In this document: piece after piece, positions 20,517 to 29,856 of the stretch
Numbering within the stretch: position 1 is the first letter of the stretch
How the letters are laid out: the number at the start of each line of letters is the position of its first letter
Position numbers and translations under genes: made by a program
Notes under the pieces: model-generated
What the model saw: only the letters and a program-made list of their open reading frames with translations
Database searches by the model: none
What the model was told of the DNA's origin: nothing
NCBI RefSeq assembly: GCF_004362195.1
Contig: NZ_SNWG01000001.1
Coordinates: 2,356,001 to 2,420,000, forward strand
Reading direction: 5' to 3'
Length of the DNA stretch: 64,000 nucleotides
From: Microbacterium sp. BK668
GTDB taxonomy: Bacteria > Actinomycetota > Actinomycetes > Actinomycetales > Microbacteriaceae

Positions 20517-21569
20517 ATGTCGCGCGTCGTGAAGCTCGCTGTCATCCCGGGTGACGGCATCGGTCCCGAGGTCATCGCCGAGGCGGAGAAGGTGCTGGAT
20601 GCCGCGACCGCCGCTAGCGGCCTCCGCTTCGACAAGACGCGATACGCACTCGGAGCCGCGCGCTTCCTCGAGACGGGCGACACCCTCACCGACGCCGACC
20701 TCGAGTCGATCAAGGAGCACGACGCCATCCTCCTCGGCGCGGTCGGGGGAGTGCCGGGCGACCCGCGCCTCAAGGACGCCAACATCGAGCGGGGTCTGCT
20801 GCTGAAGCTGCGCTTCGAGCTCGACCACTATGTCAACCTGCGCCCCTCGAAGCTGTACCCCGGCGCGCCGGGACCCCTCGCCGATCCGGGCGAGATCGAC
20901 TTCGTCGTCGTCCGCGAGGGCACGGAGGGCCCCTACGTCGGAAACGGGGGCTCGATCCGGCGCGGAACGGCGCACGAGGTCGCGAACGAGACATCCGTCA
21001 ACACCGCGTTCGGCGTCGAGCGGGTCGTGCGGTACGCGTTCGACCTCGCCGAGCGGCGCCGCGGCAAGCTGACGCTCGTGCACAAGACGAACGTCCTGGT
21101 GCACGCGGGCGGGATCTGGAAGCGCGTCGTCGACGAGGTGGCGAAGGTGCACCCCGAGGTCGCCGTAGACTACCTCCACGTCGACGCGGCCACGATCCAC
21201 CTGGTCACGAACCCCGGCCGATTCGACGTGATCGTCACCGACAACCTCTTCGGCGACATCCTGACCGACCTGGCCGGCGCCGTCACCGGAGGCATCGGCC
21301 TCGCCGCTTCGGGCAACATCAACCCCGACGGCGCGCTCCCCTCGATGTTCGAGCCCGTGCACGGATCGGCGCCCGACATCGCGGGCACACAGAAGGCCGA
21401 TCCCACGGCCGCGATCCTGTCCACCGCCCTGCTGCTCGATCACCTCGGGCTGCGAGACGAAGCCGGCCGCGTCACCCGCGCGGTCGAGGACGACATCGCC
21501 GAACGCGGCGCCTCTGCCCGCACGACACCGCAGATCGGCGACGCCATCGCAGCCAGGCTGCAGCCCTGA
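20517..21569 (+). CDS. leuB: 3-isopropylmalate dehydrogenase
   Basis: Leucine synthesis enzyme that oxidatively decarboxylates 3-isopropylmalate with NAD+. The 350 residues include the N-terminal [10 protein letters not shown], the [13 protein letters not shown] substrate loop, LVHKTNVL with the catalytic Lys, and the metal-binding [13 protein letters not shown]. The nucleotide loop [13 protein letters not shown] is intact. AAGGAGAG stands correctly before the ATG. It is followed after 65 bases by the branched-chain aminotransferase, another step of the same pathway. Confidence 0.96.
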   Translation: MSRVVKLAVIPGDGIGPEVIAEAEKVLDAATAASGLRFDKTRYALGAARFLETGDTLTDADLESIKEHDAILLGAVGGVPGDPRLKDANIERGLLLKLRFELDHYVNLRPSKLYPGAPGPLADPGEIDFVVVREGTEGPYVGNGGSIRRGTAHEVANETSVNTAFGVERVVRYAFDLAERRRGKLTLVHKTNVLVHAGGIWKRVVDEVAKVHPEVAVDYLHVDAATIHLVTNPGRFDVIVTDNLFGDILTDLAGAVTGGIGLAASGNINPDGALPSMFEPVHGSAPDIAGTQKADPTAAILSTALLLDHLGLRDEAGRVTRAVEDDIAERGASARTTPQIGDAIAARLQP

Positions 21570-21634
21570 CCCGTGCGGCTCCAGGCGTAACCTGGAAGCC
21601 GCGCCGCCAAACGAACTCAGAGCCAGGACACGAC

Positions 21635-22741
21635 ATGACCATGATCGACACCGACCCCGACACCGGACTCGCCCCCCTCGAGTTCGCCGTCACGAAGAAC
21701 CTCGCCGCCAAGAGCCCGGCCCAGCGCGAGGAGATCCTCGCCGATCCCGGATTCGGGATGAGCTTCACCGACCACATGGTCGACATCTGCTGGTCGGTGG
21801 GCGGTGGCTGGCACCGTCCGCGGGTGTCGCCCTACGGCCCGATCACCCTCGACCCCGCGGCGGCGGTCCTCCACTACGGTCAGGAGATCTTCGAGGGCAT
21901 CAAGGCCTACCGGCACGCCGACGGCTCGATCCACACGTTCCGTCCCGACCAGAACGCCCGGCGCCTGCAGCGCTCCGCCCGCCGCCTCGCGCTGCCGGAA
22001 CTGCCCGCGCCGTACTTCATCCAGTCGCTGCGCGAGCTCATCGCGGTCGACGGTGCGTGGGTGCCCTCCGGCGACGACCAGAGCCTGTACCTGCGCCCGT
22101 TCATGTTCGCCAAGGAGGCCTTCCTCGGCGTTCGTCCCGCGCACAAGGTCGCCTACTACCTCATCGCCTCGCCCGCCGGGGCCTACTTCAAGGGCGGCGC
22201 CACGCCCGTGTCGATCTGGCTCAGTGAGGACTACGCGCGCGCCGGCAAGGGCGGCACGGGAGCGGCCAAGACGGGCGGCAACTACGCCGCGAGCCTCCTG
22301 CCGCAGTCGGAGGCGTACGAGAACGAGTGCGACCAGGTCGTCTTCCTCGACCAGGACCGCAACGTCGAAGAGCTCGGCGGCATGAACGTCGTCTTCGTCT
22401 ACAAGGACGGGACCCTCGTGACGCCGCAGTCCGACTCGATCCTCGAGGGCATCACGCGCGACTCGATCCTGCAGCTCGCGATCGACCGCGGGCACAAGGT
22501 CGAGGGACGAGCCGTGCCCTTCGACGAGTGGCGCGAAGGGGTCGCCTCCGGCGACATCGTCGAGGTGTTCGCGTGCGGCACCGCCGCCGTGGTGACCCCC
22601 ATCGGCATGCTCAAGGGCAAGGACTTCCTCGACGAGCAGCCCACCGGCTCTCTCGCGCTGGAGCTGCGCGAGGAGCTCACCGACATCCAGTACGGCCGCC
22701 GGGAAGACAGGCACAACTGGCTGCTGCGCCTGGACGCCTGA
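21635..22741 (+). CDS. ilvE: Branched-chain amino acid aminotransferase
   Basis: Class IV PLP aminotransferase completing valine, leucine and isoleucine synthesis (368 residues, typical of the BCAT2-like form). The PLP lysine lies in AAKTGGNYAASLLPQ; other landmarks are the FEGIKAYRHADG and YLRPFMFA segments and the C-terminal CGTAAVVTPIG. A TAACCT box at 21588-21593 could be its own -10, giving a ~35-base leader with a weak AGGA. A strong hairpin follows the stop. Confidence 0.95.
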   Translation: MTMIDTDPDTGLAPLEFAVTKNLAAKSPAQREEILADPGFGMSFTDHMVDICWSVGGGWHRPRVSPYGPITLDPAAAVLHYGQEIFEGIKAYRHADGSIHTFRPDQNARRLQRSARRLALPELPAPYFIQSLRELIAVDGAWVPSGDDQSLYLRPFMFAKEAFLGVRPAHKVAYYLIASPAGAYFKGGATPVSIWLSEDYARAGKGGTGAAKTGGNYAASLLPQSEAYENECDQVVFLDQDRNVEELGGMNVVFVYKDGTLVTPQSDSILEGITRDSILQLAIDRGHKVEGRAVPFDEWREGVASGDIVEVFACGTAAVVTPIGMLKGKDFLDEQPTGSLALELREELTDIQYGRREDRHNWLLRLDA

Positions 22742-22751
22742 CGACTTTCTC

Positions 22752-22787
22752 ACGGAGGGACGGATGCTGCGGCATCCGTCCCTCCGT
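22752..22787 (+). terminator. Perfect 16-bp hairpin after ilvE
   Basis: ACGGAGGGACGGATGC (22752-22767) pairs exactly with GCATCCGTCCCTCCGT (22772-22787) around a TGCG loop, ten bases after the ilvE stop. Little T tract follows. Confidence 0.8.
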
Positions 22788-22810
22788 CGTTCATGGTCGC
22801 GGCTGCACCC

Positions 22811-22842
22811 GGTCGTCGAACGAGCGCAGCGAGACGAAACGC
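22811..22842 (+). repeat. Possible REP-like dispersed sequence
   Basis: GGTCGTCGAACGAGCGCAGC followed by GAGACGAAACG. From memory this type of string (AGCGAGCGCAGCGAGACGAAAC) recurs between genes in Microbacterium genomes. Only one copy is in the window, so this rests on outside knowledge. Confidence 0.4.
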
Positions 22843-22855
22843 CTCGGGCGCTGAG

Positions 22856-22861
22856 TAGGCT
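22856..22861 (+). promoter_or_regulatory. TAGGCT -10-like box, leaderless type
   Basis: TAGGCT is seven bases before the GTG of the FAH-family gene, with no separate ribosome binding site. Confidence 0.45.
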
Positions 22862-22868
22862 CGAAGGC

Positions 22869-23636
22869 GTGAGGATCGCCCGCTTCAGTCACCAGGACGC
22901 CATCAGATTCGGAATCGTCGACGAGGGCGACCTCGTGGTCCTCCAGGGCGACCCGATGTTCGCGGGGTTCGACACGACGGGGGAGCGGGTCGCACTCCGC
23001 GACGTGGCGCTCCTCGCGCCGGTGATCCCGCGTTCGAAGGTCGTCTGCGTCGGACGCAACTACCGCGATCACGCGGCGGAGCTCGGCAACGACGTGCCGA
23101 CCGCGCCGATGCTCTTCTTCAAGCCGAACACCTCGGTCGTCGGCCCCGGTGACGCCGTCACGCTGCCGAAGGGCTCGGACTTCATCAGCTTCGAGGGGGA
23201 GCTCGCGGCGGTCATCGGTCGCATCACCAAGAACGTCAGCGCCGCCGACGCGCTCGACCACGTCTTCGGCTACACGATCGGCAACGACCTCACCGCGCGG
23301 GACTGGCAGAAGAGCGATGGCCAGTGGGCCCGCGCGAAGGGCTTCGACACCTCGTGCCCGCTCGGGCCCGCGATCGAGACCGAGTTCGACGTGAACGGAC
23401 CCGCCGTCATCACGACCCGGCTCAACGGCGAGGTCCGGCAGGAGGGCCCGATCAGCGACATGATCTTCTCGCTCGCGGAGATCATCGAGTACGCCTCCGC
23501 CGCCTTCACGCTGCTGCCGGGCGACGTGGTCCTCACCGGAACACCGGCCGGCGTCGGCCAGATCACGGCGGGCGATGTCGTGGAGGTCGAGATCTCGGGC
23601 CTCGGCATCCTGCGCAACACCGCGCGCGCGGCCTGA
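22869..23636 (+). CDS. Fumarylacetoacetate hydrolase (FAH) family protein
   Basis: A 255-residue FAH-fold metal-dependent hydrolase/decarboxylase. The C-terminal domain is typical: VGRNYRDHAAELG, FFKPNTSVVGPGD, the acidic metal ligands in FEGELAAVIGR, YTIGNDLTARDWQ and the terminal LTGTPAGVGQITAGD. Physiological substrates of this subgroup (acylpyruvates, oxaloacetate enol or homoprotocatechuate products) cannot be told apart here. The gene lies next to gltX in many actinobacteria, as I recall from M. tuberculosis. The MFS gene starts five bases after its stop. Confidence 0.88.
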   Translation: MRIARFSHQDAIRFGIVDEGDLVVLQGDPMFAGFDTTGERVALRDVALLAPVIPRSKVVCVGRNYRDHAAELGNDVPTAPMLFFKPNTSVVGPGDAVTLPKGSDFISFEGELAAVIGRITKNVSAADALDHVFGYTIGNDLTARDWQKSDGQWARAKGFDTSCPLGPAIETEFDVNGPAVITTRLNGEVRQEGPISDMIFSLAEIIEYASAAFTLLPGDVVLTGTPAGVGQITAGDVVEVEISGLGILRNTARAA

Positions 23637-23641
23637 GGGCG

Positions 23642-24943
23642 ATGACCGAGCCCGAGCCGCGGACGACCGCGTCGACGGATGCCTCGGCTCCCGCGGTGGC
23701 GCGCCTTCAGCGGCGCACGGTGTGGGTGCTCTCGATCGGGCAGGTGCTGGGCGGGCTCGCGTTCGGCGCGACGATCTCGCTCGGAGCGCTCCTCGCCGGA
23801 GACGTGTCGGGAAGCGACTCGCTCTCGGGGCTGGCGACCGCGGGGGTCACCCTGGGCACGGCGGTGGTCGCGGTGCCGCTGGCCGCGCTTTCGCGGCGCC
23901 TCGGACGCCGCATGTCCCTCGCGACCGGGATGGCGATCGCCCTCGTGGGCGTCGTGCTGGTCGTCGCGGCCGTCAGCGTGGGCTCGTTCCCTCTCCTGCT
24001 CTGCGCCTTCCTCCTCGTCGGCGCCGGCCAGGCCGCGAACCTGCAGTCGCGGTTCGCCGCGGTGGATCTGGCGACGGATGCCTCGCGTGGGCGAGACCTC
24101 TCGATCGTGGTGTGGGCCACGACCATCGGCGCCGTGCTCGGACCCAACCTGACCGGTCCGGGCGAGGTCCTCGGGGACGCGATCGGGATGCCGTCGCTGA
24201 CCGGTCCGTACGTCTTCACCGTCGTCGCGCAGGTGCTGGCCATCGGGCTCTATCTCATCGCTCTGCGTCCCGATCCTCTGCTCACCGCGCAGCGGCTCGT
24301 GGCGGACCGGGCGACGTCCCGGGTGGCCGACGCCATCGTCAAACCGGATCGCCCCGCAGCGGCCCGTTACGCGATCTTCGCGGTCGCCGCCGCGCACGGG
24401 GTCATGGTCTCGATCATGGCGATGACGCCCGTGCACCTGCAGCATCACGGCGCAGACCTCACGATCATCGGAATGACGATCAGCCTTCACATCGCCGGCA
24501 TGTACGCGCTCTCGCCTGTCTTCGGCATCCTCGCCGACCGGCTCGGCCGCGTGCAGACGATCCTCCTCGGGCAGGCGCTTCTCGTCGCGGCGCTGCTCAC
24601 GGCGTCGTTCGGGCAGGAGTCCACCGGCGCCGTCACCGTCGCGCTCGTCCTTCTCGGGCTCGGCTGGAGCGCTTCGACGGTGGCGGGGTCGGCCCTTGTC
24701 ACCGAGGCTTCATCCGAGGCGATGCGCACGCGCCGCCAGGGCTTCAGCGACTTCGTCATGAGCATCGTCGCGGCGGTCGGGGCGATCCTCGCGGGCGTCG
24801 TCCTGGGCGGGATCGGCTACGGCGGGCTCGCTCTCGTCGTCGGAGTCGCGGTCGTGGCGGTGGTCGCCCTCTCACCGCTCGCACGCGGCGGCGGTCCGGG
24901 TGCGATGGGCCGTGCCCCGGAGGCTGCGGCATCCCCCAACTAG
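23642..24943 (+). CDS. MFS transporter, 12 helices
   Basis: A 433-residue major facilitator protein. A short polar N-terminus is followed by [18 protein letters not shown] and about 12 hydrophobic helices, with a motif-A-like [14 protein letters not shown] between helices 2 and 3 and [13 protein letters not shown] after the central loop. No substrate can be inferred. It starts five bases after the FAH gene, and its TAG stop codon forms the first half of the TAGACT box ahead of gltX. Confidence 0.85.
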   Translation: MTEPEPRTTASTDASAPAVARLQRRTVWVLSIGQVLGGLAFGATISLGALLAGDVSGSDSLSGLATAGVTLGTAVVAVPLAALSRRLGRRMSLATGMAIALVGVVLVVAAVSVGSFPLLLCAFLLVGAGQAANLQSRFAAVDLATDASRGRDLSIVVWATTIGAVLGPNLTGPGEVLGDAIGMPSLTGPYVFTVVAQVLAIGLYLIALRPDPLLTAQRLVADRATSRVADAIVKPDRPAAARYAIFAVAAAHGVMVSIMAMTPVHLQHHGADLTIIGMTISLHIAGMYALSPVFGILADRLGRVQTILLGQALLVAALLTASFGQESTGAVTVALVLLGLGWSASTVAGSALVTEASSEAMRTRRQGFSDFVMSIVAAVGAILAGVVLGGIGYGGLALVVGVAVVAVVALSPLARGGGPGAMGRAPEAAASPN

Positions 24944-24946
24944 ACT
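24941..24946 (+). promoter_or_regulatory. TAGACT -10-like box of gltX, overlapping a stop codon
   Basis: TAGACT is seven bases before the gltX ATG. Its first three bases are the stop codon of the upstream MFS gene. The seven bases in between, GGGGAGG, are themselves a good ribosome binding site, so gltX may be read both from read-through mRNA and from a leaderless transcript. Confidence 0.4.
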
Positions 24947-24953
24947 GGGGAGG

Positions 24954-26468
24954 ATGTCTTCAGCACCCGATCCCCGCACCACGACCGCGACGGGCGCCGA
25001 CGTGCGCGTGCGCTTCTGCCCCTCGCCGACGGGTCTCCCGCATGTCGGCATGGTCCGCACCGCACTGTACAACTGGGCCTACGCGCGTCACACCGGCGGC
25101 AAGCTCGTCTTCCGCGTGGAGGACACGGATGCCGCGCGCGACAGCGAGGAGAGCTACCGGCAGCTCGTCGACGCGCTCACGTGGCTCGAGATCGACTGGG
25201 ACGAGGGCGTGGAGAAGGGCGGCCCCGACGCGCCCTACCGGCAGTCGCAGCGCTCCGACATCTACGCCGAGACGCTGCGGAAGCTGGTCGCATCCGGCGC
25301 CGTCTACGAGAGCTACTCCACGGCGGAGGAGGTCGACGCCCGGAACGAGGCGAACGGCCGCGCCAAGCAGCTGGGCTACGACAACTTCGACCGCGACCTC
25401 ACCGATGAGCAGCGCGCGGCGTTCCGCGCCGAGGGCCGGGAGCCCGCGTGGCGCCTGCGGGTGCCCGACGAGGATCTCACCTACGTCGATCTCATCCGCG
25501 GAGAGGTCACCTTCCCGGCGGGCTCGTTCCCCGACTTCGTCGTCGTGCGCGCCGGCGGTCAGCCGCTCTACACCTTCACCAATCCCGTCGACGATGCGCT
25601 CATGGGCATCACACACGTGATCCGCGGTGAGGACCTCATGCCGTCGACCGCGCGCCAGCTCGCCCTCTACGGTGCGCTCATCGACGCCGGTGTCACCACC
25701 TTCGTGCCGCGGTTCGCGCACATGCCGCTCGTCCTGGGTGAGGAGGGCAACAAGAAGCTCTCCAAGCGCGACCCCAAGGCCGACCTGTTCCTCCAGCGGG
25801 AGAAGGGCTTCATCCACGAGGGCCTGCTCAACTACCTGGCACTGCTCGGCTGGTCGATCGGACCCGATCGGGATGTCTTCTCGCTCGAGGAGTTCACCGC
25901 CGCTTTCGACATCGTCGACGTCAACCCCAACCCCGCGCGCTTCGATCAGAAGAAGGCCGAGTCCATCAACGGCGACCACATCAGGATGCTGTCGCCCGAC
26001 GACTTCGCGTCCCGCATCGTGCCGTACCTCGCGGCGAAGGGGGTCGTCGCCGACCCGCCGACCTCCGAGCAGTCGGCGCTGATCGCCGCGTCGGCGCCGC
26101 TCGTGCAGGAGCGCGTGCAGCTCCTCGGCGACGTGCCCGGGCTCCTGGGCTTCCTGTTCAGCGACGACGTCTCACACGAGGACGATGCCCTGAAGTCGCT
26201 GCCCGCCAACGCGGACGAGGTCATCGTCGCCTCTGTCTCGGCGCTCGAGCTCATTCCCGAGTCGGAGTTCACCGCGGCGGCGATCCAGGAGTCCCTCGCC
26301 GCGGCACTCATCGACGGCCTCGGCCTCAAGCCGCGCGTCGCGTACGGGCCGCTGCGCGTCGCGGTCAGCGGACGCCGGGTCTCGCCTCCGCTCTTCGAGT
26401 CCATGGAACTCCTCGGCAAGGGGAAGTCGCTCGCCCGCCTCTCCGCCTTCGTGAACCGTCCGGCCTGA
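24954..26468 (+). CDS. gltX: Glutamyl-tRNA synthetase
   Basis: Class I aminoacyl-tRNA synthetase charging tRNA-Glu (504 residues). The HIGH-like motif is in [13 protein letters not shown] near residue 25, the KMSKS-like motif is KKLSKRD, and the Glu-tRNA synthetase fold is otherwise complete. Actinobacteria usually mischarge tRNA-Gln with this enzyme and amidate it afterwards; a tRNA-Gln gene follows 83 bases downstream. The start gives [11 protein letters not shown] before the catalytic core. Confidence 0.96.
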   Translation: MSSAPDPRTTTATGADVRVRFCPSPTGLPHVGMVRTALYNWAYARHTGGKLVFRVEDTDAARDSEESYRQLVDALTWLEIDWDEGVEKGGPDAPYRQSQRSDIYAETLRKLVASGAVYESYSTAEEVDARNEANGRAKQLGYDNFDRDLTDEQRAAFRAEGREPAWRLRVPDEDLTYVDLIRGEVTFPAGSFPDFVVVRAGGQPLYTFTNPVDDALMGITHVIRGEDLMPSTARQLALYGALIDAGVTTFVPRFAHMPLVLGEEGNKKLSKRDPKADLFLQREKGFIHEGLLNYLALLGWSIGPDRDVFSLEEFTAAFDIVDVNPNPARFDQKKAESINGDHIRMLSPDDFASRIVPYLAAKGVVADPPTSEQSALIAASAPLVQERVQLLGDVPGLLGFLFSDDVSHEDDALKSLPANADEVIVASVSALELIPESEFTAAAIQESLAAALIDGLGLKPRVAYGPLRVAVSGRRVSPPLFESMELLGKGKSLARLSAFVNRPA

Positions 26469-26491
26469 CGCGCCCGGCCTGGGTGCTCGGT

Positions 26492-26520
26492 TTGGCCGTG
26501 CCGTCGCCGTCACGTAGACT
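26492..26520 (+). promoter_or_regulatory. Promoter of tRNA-Gln
   Basis: TTGGCC (26492-26497) and TAGACT (26515-26520) are separated by 17 bases and precede the tRNA by about 31 bases. Confidence 0.6.
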
Positions 26521-26551
26521 TGATCCTCGGCACGGCTTCGGCTCAGCCCCC

Positions 26552-26623
26552 TGGGGTATGGTGTAATTGGCAACACGGCTGATTCTGGTTCAGTTGTTCT
26601 TGGTTCGAGTCCAGGTACCCCAG
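26552..26623 (+). tRNA. tRNA-Gln (anticodon CTG)
   Basis: A 72-nt cloverleaf. Acceptor strands TGGGGTA and TACCCCA pair fully, the anticodon stem GCTGA/TCAGT closes the loop TTCTGGT with anticodon CTG, and the T arm contains GGTTCGAGTCC. CCA is not encoded. tRNA-Gln in bacteria often begins with U at position 1, as here. Two hairpins follow. Confidence 0.93.
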
Positions 26624-26629
26624 CAACAC

Positions 26630-26656
26630 CCCCTGAGTTTCCGCGGAAACCAGGGG
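26630..26656 (+). terminator. Intrinsic terminator after tRNA-Gln
   Basis: CCCCTG-A-GTTTCC pairs with GGAAAC-CAGGGG with one bulged A, followed by TTTCTGTGTTT. The T-rich tail makes this the most classical terminator in the window. Confidence 0.85.
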
Positions 26657-26681
26657 TTTCTGTGTTTCCAGAACCTTCTCT

Positions 26682-26698
26682 GACACCGTCTCGGTGTC
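26682..26698 (+). terminator. Second hairpin behind tRNA-Gln
   Basis: GACACCG and CGGTGTC are exact reverse complements around TCT, followed by ACTTTGGG. It may back up the first terminator or be part of the adjacent element boundary. Confidence 0.45.
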
Positions 26699-26813
26699 AC
26701 TTTGGGGGCGCAAACGCCCCGTTTCAGCCTTCCGGCGGACGTTGCCGCGGTTGCCCCGCGTTGCTACGGGACGACCCCGGACGTCCCGGGGAGTGGTGGT
26801 GCTCCTTGCCGAT

Positions 26814-27023
26814 ATGGACGTGCAGATTCTGACCGGGCAGCAGGTCGCGGAGATGCTGCAAGTGCCTCCGCGGACGCTGGAGGAATGGCGGCAGACGCAT
26901 CACGGCCCGCCCTGGCGCCGGGTGGGCACGCACGTCCCCTATAGCCATACTGAAGTGCTCGCGTGGTTCGAGGGACTCGCTTCTCATGCCTTGGCCCCGG
27001 CTGCGCGCCGGAGAGCGTGGTGA
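26814..27023 (+). CDS. Small helix-turn-helix protein (excisionase/AlpA-like)
   Basis: A 69-residue protein starting MDVQILTGQQVAEMLQVPPR. The pattern LTGQQVAEMLQVPPRTLEEW then GPPWRRVGTHVPYSHTEVLAW matches the MerR-like HTH_17 domains used as excisionases or phage/ICE regulators. It directly follows a tRNA gene, a common integration site, but no integrase or duplicated tRNA end is visible. The frame is open upstream through a GTG near 26793, so the start is uncertain. Confidence 0.6.
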   Translation: MDVQILTGQQVAEMLQVPPRTLEEWRQTHHGPPWRRVGTHVPYSHTEVLAWFEGLASHALAPAARRRAW

Positions 27024-27421
27024 GGTAGCCTTCCGCATCCTCGTATCGCTGGAGTGTCGAGGCGACGGGCTCGTGGGCGCTCGTGAGCGTGTGCGTTTGG
27101 CGTTCCCGCCTGACACGAGTCTCCAGGGCTCGCTTGGCTCCAATGCGTCGTCCGAACCGTGCCGTGCGCACGAACGGCGACGCCCACGTCCTGCAACCAA
27201 CGGCGCGTGATGGACCCCGGACAGCAAGCGACGAGGCATGGCTGTGAGACCGCGAGCCCGTGCTGGCCCGTCAGACTCGATCACCGCTCAGCAGAGGTCT
27301 TGAGACGTGGCGTGTCCTCAGGAATACGAGGCGATGGTCCGGTGCTGTGGTCGGGCGTCCAAGTCGCGGGAACCATCGCGAGGCAAGTCATCCGTTCTGG
27401 TCCGTCGGGCGTGATCTCAGA
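27024..27421. other. About 400 bases without a convincing gene
   Basis: Short open frames occur on both strands but none shows a recognisable domain, a ribosome binding site with normal codon use, or consistent third-position bias. The local composition is less G/C-skewed by codon position than the flanks. It may be the eroded remains of an integrated element between the HTH gene and the MarR fusion gene. Confidence 0.5.
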
Positions 27422-28243
27422 TCACACCGATCTCGCCTTGGGTTGCCAATGCGCGACTTCGTAGAAGAGGTCGGCGAGCGTCTCGCTCTGCTGTTCGATT
27501 CCGCTCATCACAGCGCGAACGGCTTGGACCCCGGCATCTGTTGCCGTGAGGATCACGGCACGACGGTCTCCCGGCACGGCACCCCGGTGTCGAGTGATGA
27601 ATCCCTTCGCGCAGAGCTGGTCGACGATATAGGCCACCCCGGCACGTGAGACTCCGAGGGCAGGAGACAGGTCGTTCGGCCGGACCCCTCCCGCTGTCAC
27701 GATCTGTACGAGGGCAGCGCGTTGGCGTGCGGCGAGCTGGCCTTGGTTCGCCGCGTCGGGCATGAAGCGCACGAGAGCTACGCCGGCCTCACACACCCTG
27801 CCAAGCAGATCCATTGCGTCGGTCGGCTCAGGCGTTTCACGCGGAGCGCGGATCGGCCCCAGTCCCTCACTGATCTGCATCGCTATGCCTGCGCTGACGC
27901 GGAAGAATTCGACGATCGAGGCCTCGAGCACTTTCGTGCGCTGGACGCCCTCGTCGGTCAAGGAGGCGACGACCGCGCGCTTGTCGGCATTTGAGGGGTG
28001 GCGGTGGACCAGGCCATCTGCGCTCATTCGCGCGACCATGCGAGAGACTGCCCGTCGGTTCATCCGGGTGATCTCGGCCAGCCGCCGGGTTGTCACCGAC
28101 GGTTCGGACACGATCGAACTGATCGCCAGCATCTCCTCGATTTCGGCCCACTGGGTACCCAGGGCCTGGTCGAAGACGCGGGTCAGATCGTCGTTGAAGC
28201 GCCCCAGCAGCTCCATGGCCCGACCCTGCGCCACCGCGTCCAT
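27422..28243 (-). CDS. Tandem MarR-MarR transcriptional regulator fusion
   Basis: A 273-residue protein with two MarR-type winged helices in one chain. The first has TTRRLAEITRMNRRAVSRMV and the wing GLVHRHPSNADKRAVVASLT; the second has RPNDLSPALGVSRAGVAYIV and the wing GFITRHRGAVPGDRRAVILT. MarR proteins normally are ~150-residue homodimers, so this single chain could mimic a dimer with two non-identical halves. It is divergent from an unknown 170-residue protein and may control it or itself. Ligand and operator are unknown. Confidence 0.8.
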   Translation of the reverse strand: MDAVAQGRAMELLGRFNDDLTRVFDQALGTQWAEIEEMLAISSIVSEPSVTTRRLAEITRMNRRAVSRMVARMSADGLVHRHPSNADKRAVVASLTDEGVQRTKVLEASIVEFFRVSAGIAMQISEGLGPIRAPRETPEPTDAMDLLGRVCEAGVALVRFMPDAANQGQLAARQRAALVQIVTAGGVRPNDLSPALGVSRAGVAYIVDQLCAKGFITRHRGAVPGDRRAVILTATDAGVQAVRAVMSGIEQQSETLADLFYEVAHWQPKARSV

Positions 28244-28406
28244 CTGCTCCCTTTACCCCCAGCCCATTCAACCAGGAAGGCATTAGCAGCTTTTCAGGAG
28301 TGATTTCCCGGTTTTGCTCGGAAGTGTCCCATTCTCGAGTAGCCTCGACCCAACTTCGCCTCAGACCAGCTCAGCCGGCCGGCCACATCCGATGGAAAGT
28401 GAATCA

Positions 28407-28919
28407 ATGTCCAGAGAAGACAACGCCCGTGAGGGCGCGCAAGCAGTGATTCCCGATGACGAAGTGCTTGACGTTGCCGTCGTCATGCCTCGAGGCTCCA
28501 CGTTCGCCGGCATCGTCGGCGCTACCGCCGGCGTCGCGGCCGGGGGCAGCAACTCCGCGGCGTGGGGCGTGGTCGGCGGCATGGTCGGTTCACGGGTGAA
28601 CGCGGCGTCGAAGGGCAGCTACCCCTCGCTCGTCCTGGCGCTTACCCCGACGCGCCTGTACGTCCTCGGTCGCGAGCACACGGGTCTACTCCGCGGCTAC
28701 AAGAATCTGCATCCGGTCGCGCACATCGAACGCGAGGACCTCGAGGTCACCAAGCACCGTCGCGGCACCGTTCAGGTGATCGGGCTGACCGACACCACGA
28801 CAGGGACCACCCTCGAGGTCGAGGCGCAGACGATCGGCGGACTGGGCCTCAAGGATCTCCTCGGCGACGTCGAGGCACACGATGGCCCGGCTGAAGAGGC
28901 CGACGGAGAGAAAGCGTGA
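28407..28919 (+). CDS. Conserved-looking hypothetical protein with glycine-rich segment
   Basis: A 170-residue protein. Residues ~25-60 contain a Gly/Ala-rich, moderately hydrophobic stretch (FAGIVGATAGVAAGGSNSAA); the rest reads as alternating beta strands (SLVLALTPTRLYVLGRE, HIEREDLEVTKHRRGTVQVI), reminiscent of small PH-like domains. The C-terminus is acidic. Function unknown. Two starts are possible, ATG 28392 and 28407; GGAAAG favours the second. It faces the MarR fusion gene across ~160 bases and is followed by a CPBP protease gene. Confidence 0.6.
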   Translation: MSREDNAREGAQAVIPDDEVLDVAVVMPRGSTFAGIVGATAGVAAGGSNSAAWGVVGGMVGSRVNAASKGSYPSLVLALTPTRLYVLGREHTGLLRGYKNLHPVAHIEREDLEVTKHRRGTVQVIGLTDTTTGTTLEVEAQTIGGLGLKDLLGDVEAHDGPAEEADGEKA

Positions 28920-29058
28920 GAGCCAGGCAAAGGCCCGCTGAGGTTGCCCTAATCGAACTCTTCCGCCCCTGACCAGAAACCACCGCCACGCGGACGCAGC
29001 GTAGTGCCGTCGCGTCGCGGTGCGCCCAGCCCTGCCAAACGCTCAGAAAGACGACCAC

Positions 29059-29856
29059 ATGATGTCAACGACCACCGCTGATCCGTACCGCGTTCGCCCC
29101 CGCGTATGGATCGGCATCGTCATCTACCTCGCCTACGTCGCTGTCGTGTTCACCGTGCAGCTGCTCTCCGGCATCCCCTATACCGACTTCGGCACGAGCG
29201 GCAGCAACCTGTTCCTCGGTGCTGGGCTGTCACTGATCGTCGGAGCGATCCTTCTCGCGATCACCACCACCCTGCTGGGGTGGTGGCGTCCGGCCCTGTT
29301 CGAGCGGCACCGCGCTGAGCGCAGGTGGCCGATCATCGCCCCGGCCATCATGGTGGTCGCCCTCATCGTCAACTTCGTGTCGATCGATTGGGGCTCCTAC
29401 GACGCAGCGTTCCTCGCGGCATCCGTCGTCCTGCTTCTCGTCGGCTTCACCGAAGAACTGGCCACCCGTGGTCTGCTGCTCGTCGGCCTGCGCAGCCGGC
29501 TGTCCGAGGTGTGGGTGTGGTTCCTCACCTCAGCGGCGTTCGGCCTCATGCATCTGGTCAACGCCATCAGCGGTGCGGCGATCGGCCCGACCATCCAACA
29601 GGTCGCCTTCGCCTTCGGCGCAGGAACCATCTTCTATATCCTCCGGCGCGTGACCGGCAGCCTGATCTGGGCCATGGTCCTTCACGGCTTCTGGGACTTC
29701 TCCACGTTCGCGCTCGGCCGCGGCACACCAGGCCCCCTCGCCGCACTTGGCGGCGGCATCGAGATCGTGGCCATCGTGATCGCCCTCTCCAGCGTCGCCT
29801 TCGTCATCCGCGGAGCTGACGAGCAGATCCCCTCACAGCGGCTCGCTACACCCTAG
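29059..29856 (+). CDS. CPBP family intramembrane glutamic protease (CAAX protease-like)
   Basis: A 265-residue membrane protein with about eight hydrophobic segments. The catalytic motifs of the Abi/CPBP family are in place: EEL-ATR (Glu132, Glu133, Arg137), FGLMHL with His165, and HGFWDF with His209 and Asp213. Homologues cleave within membranes and are linked to prenyl-protein processing in eukaryotes and to bacteriocin self-immunity or membrane stress in bacteria. Its partner here is unknown. Consecutive ATG codons at 29059 and 29062 could start it. Confidence 0.88.
   Translation: MMSTTTADPYRVRPRVWIGIVIYLAYVAVVFTVQLLSGIPYTDFGTSGSNLFLGAGLSLIVGAILLAITTTLLGWWRPALFERHRAERRWPIIAPAIMVVALIVNFVSIDWGSYDAAFLAASVVLLLVGFTEELATRGLLLVGLRSRLSEVWVWFLTSAAFGLMHLVNAISGAAIGPTIQQVAFAFGAGTIFYILRRVTGSLIWAMVLHGFWDFSTFALGRGTPGPLAALGGGIEIVAIVIALSSVAFVIRGADEQIPSQRLATP

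Noticed and set aside
27159-27464. 101-residue plus-strand frame between the HTH gene and the MarR fusion
   Set aside because: No domain, no ribosome binding site, and it overlaps the 3' end of the MarR gene.
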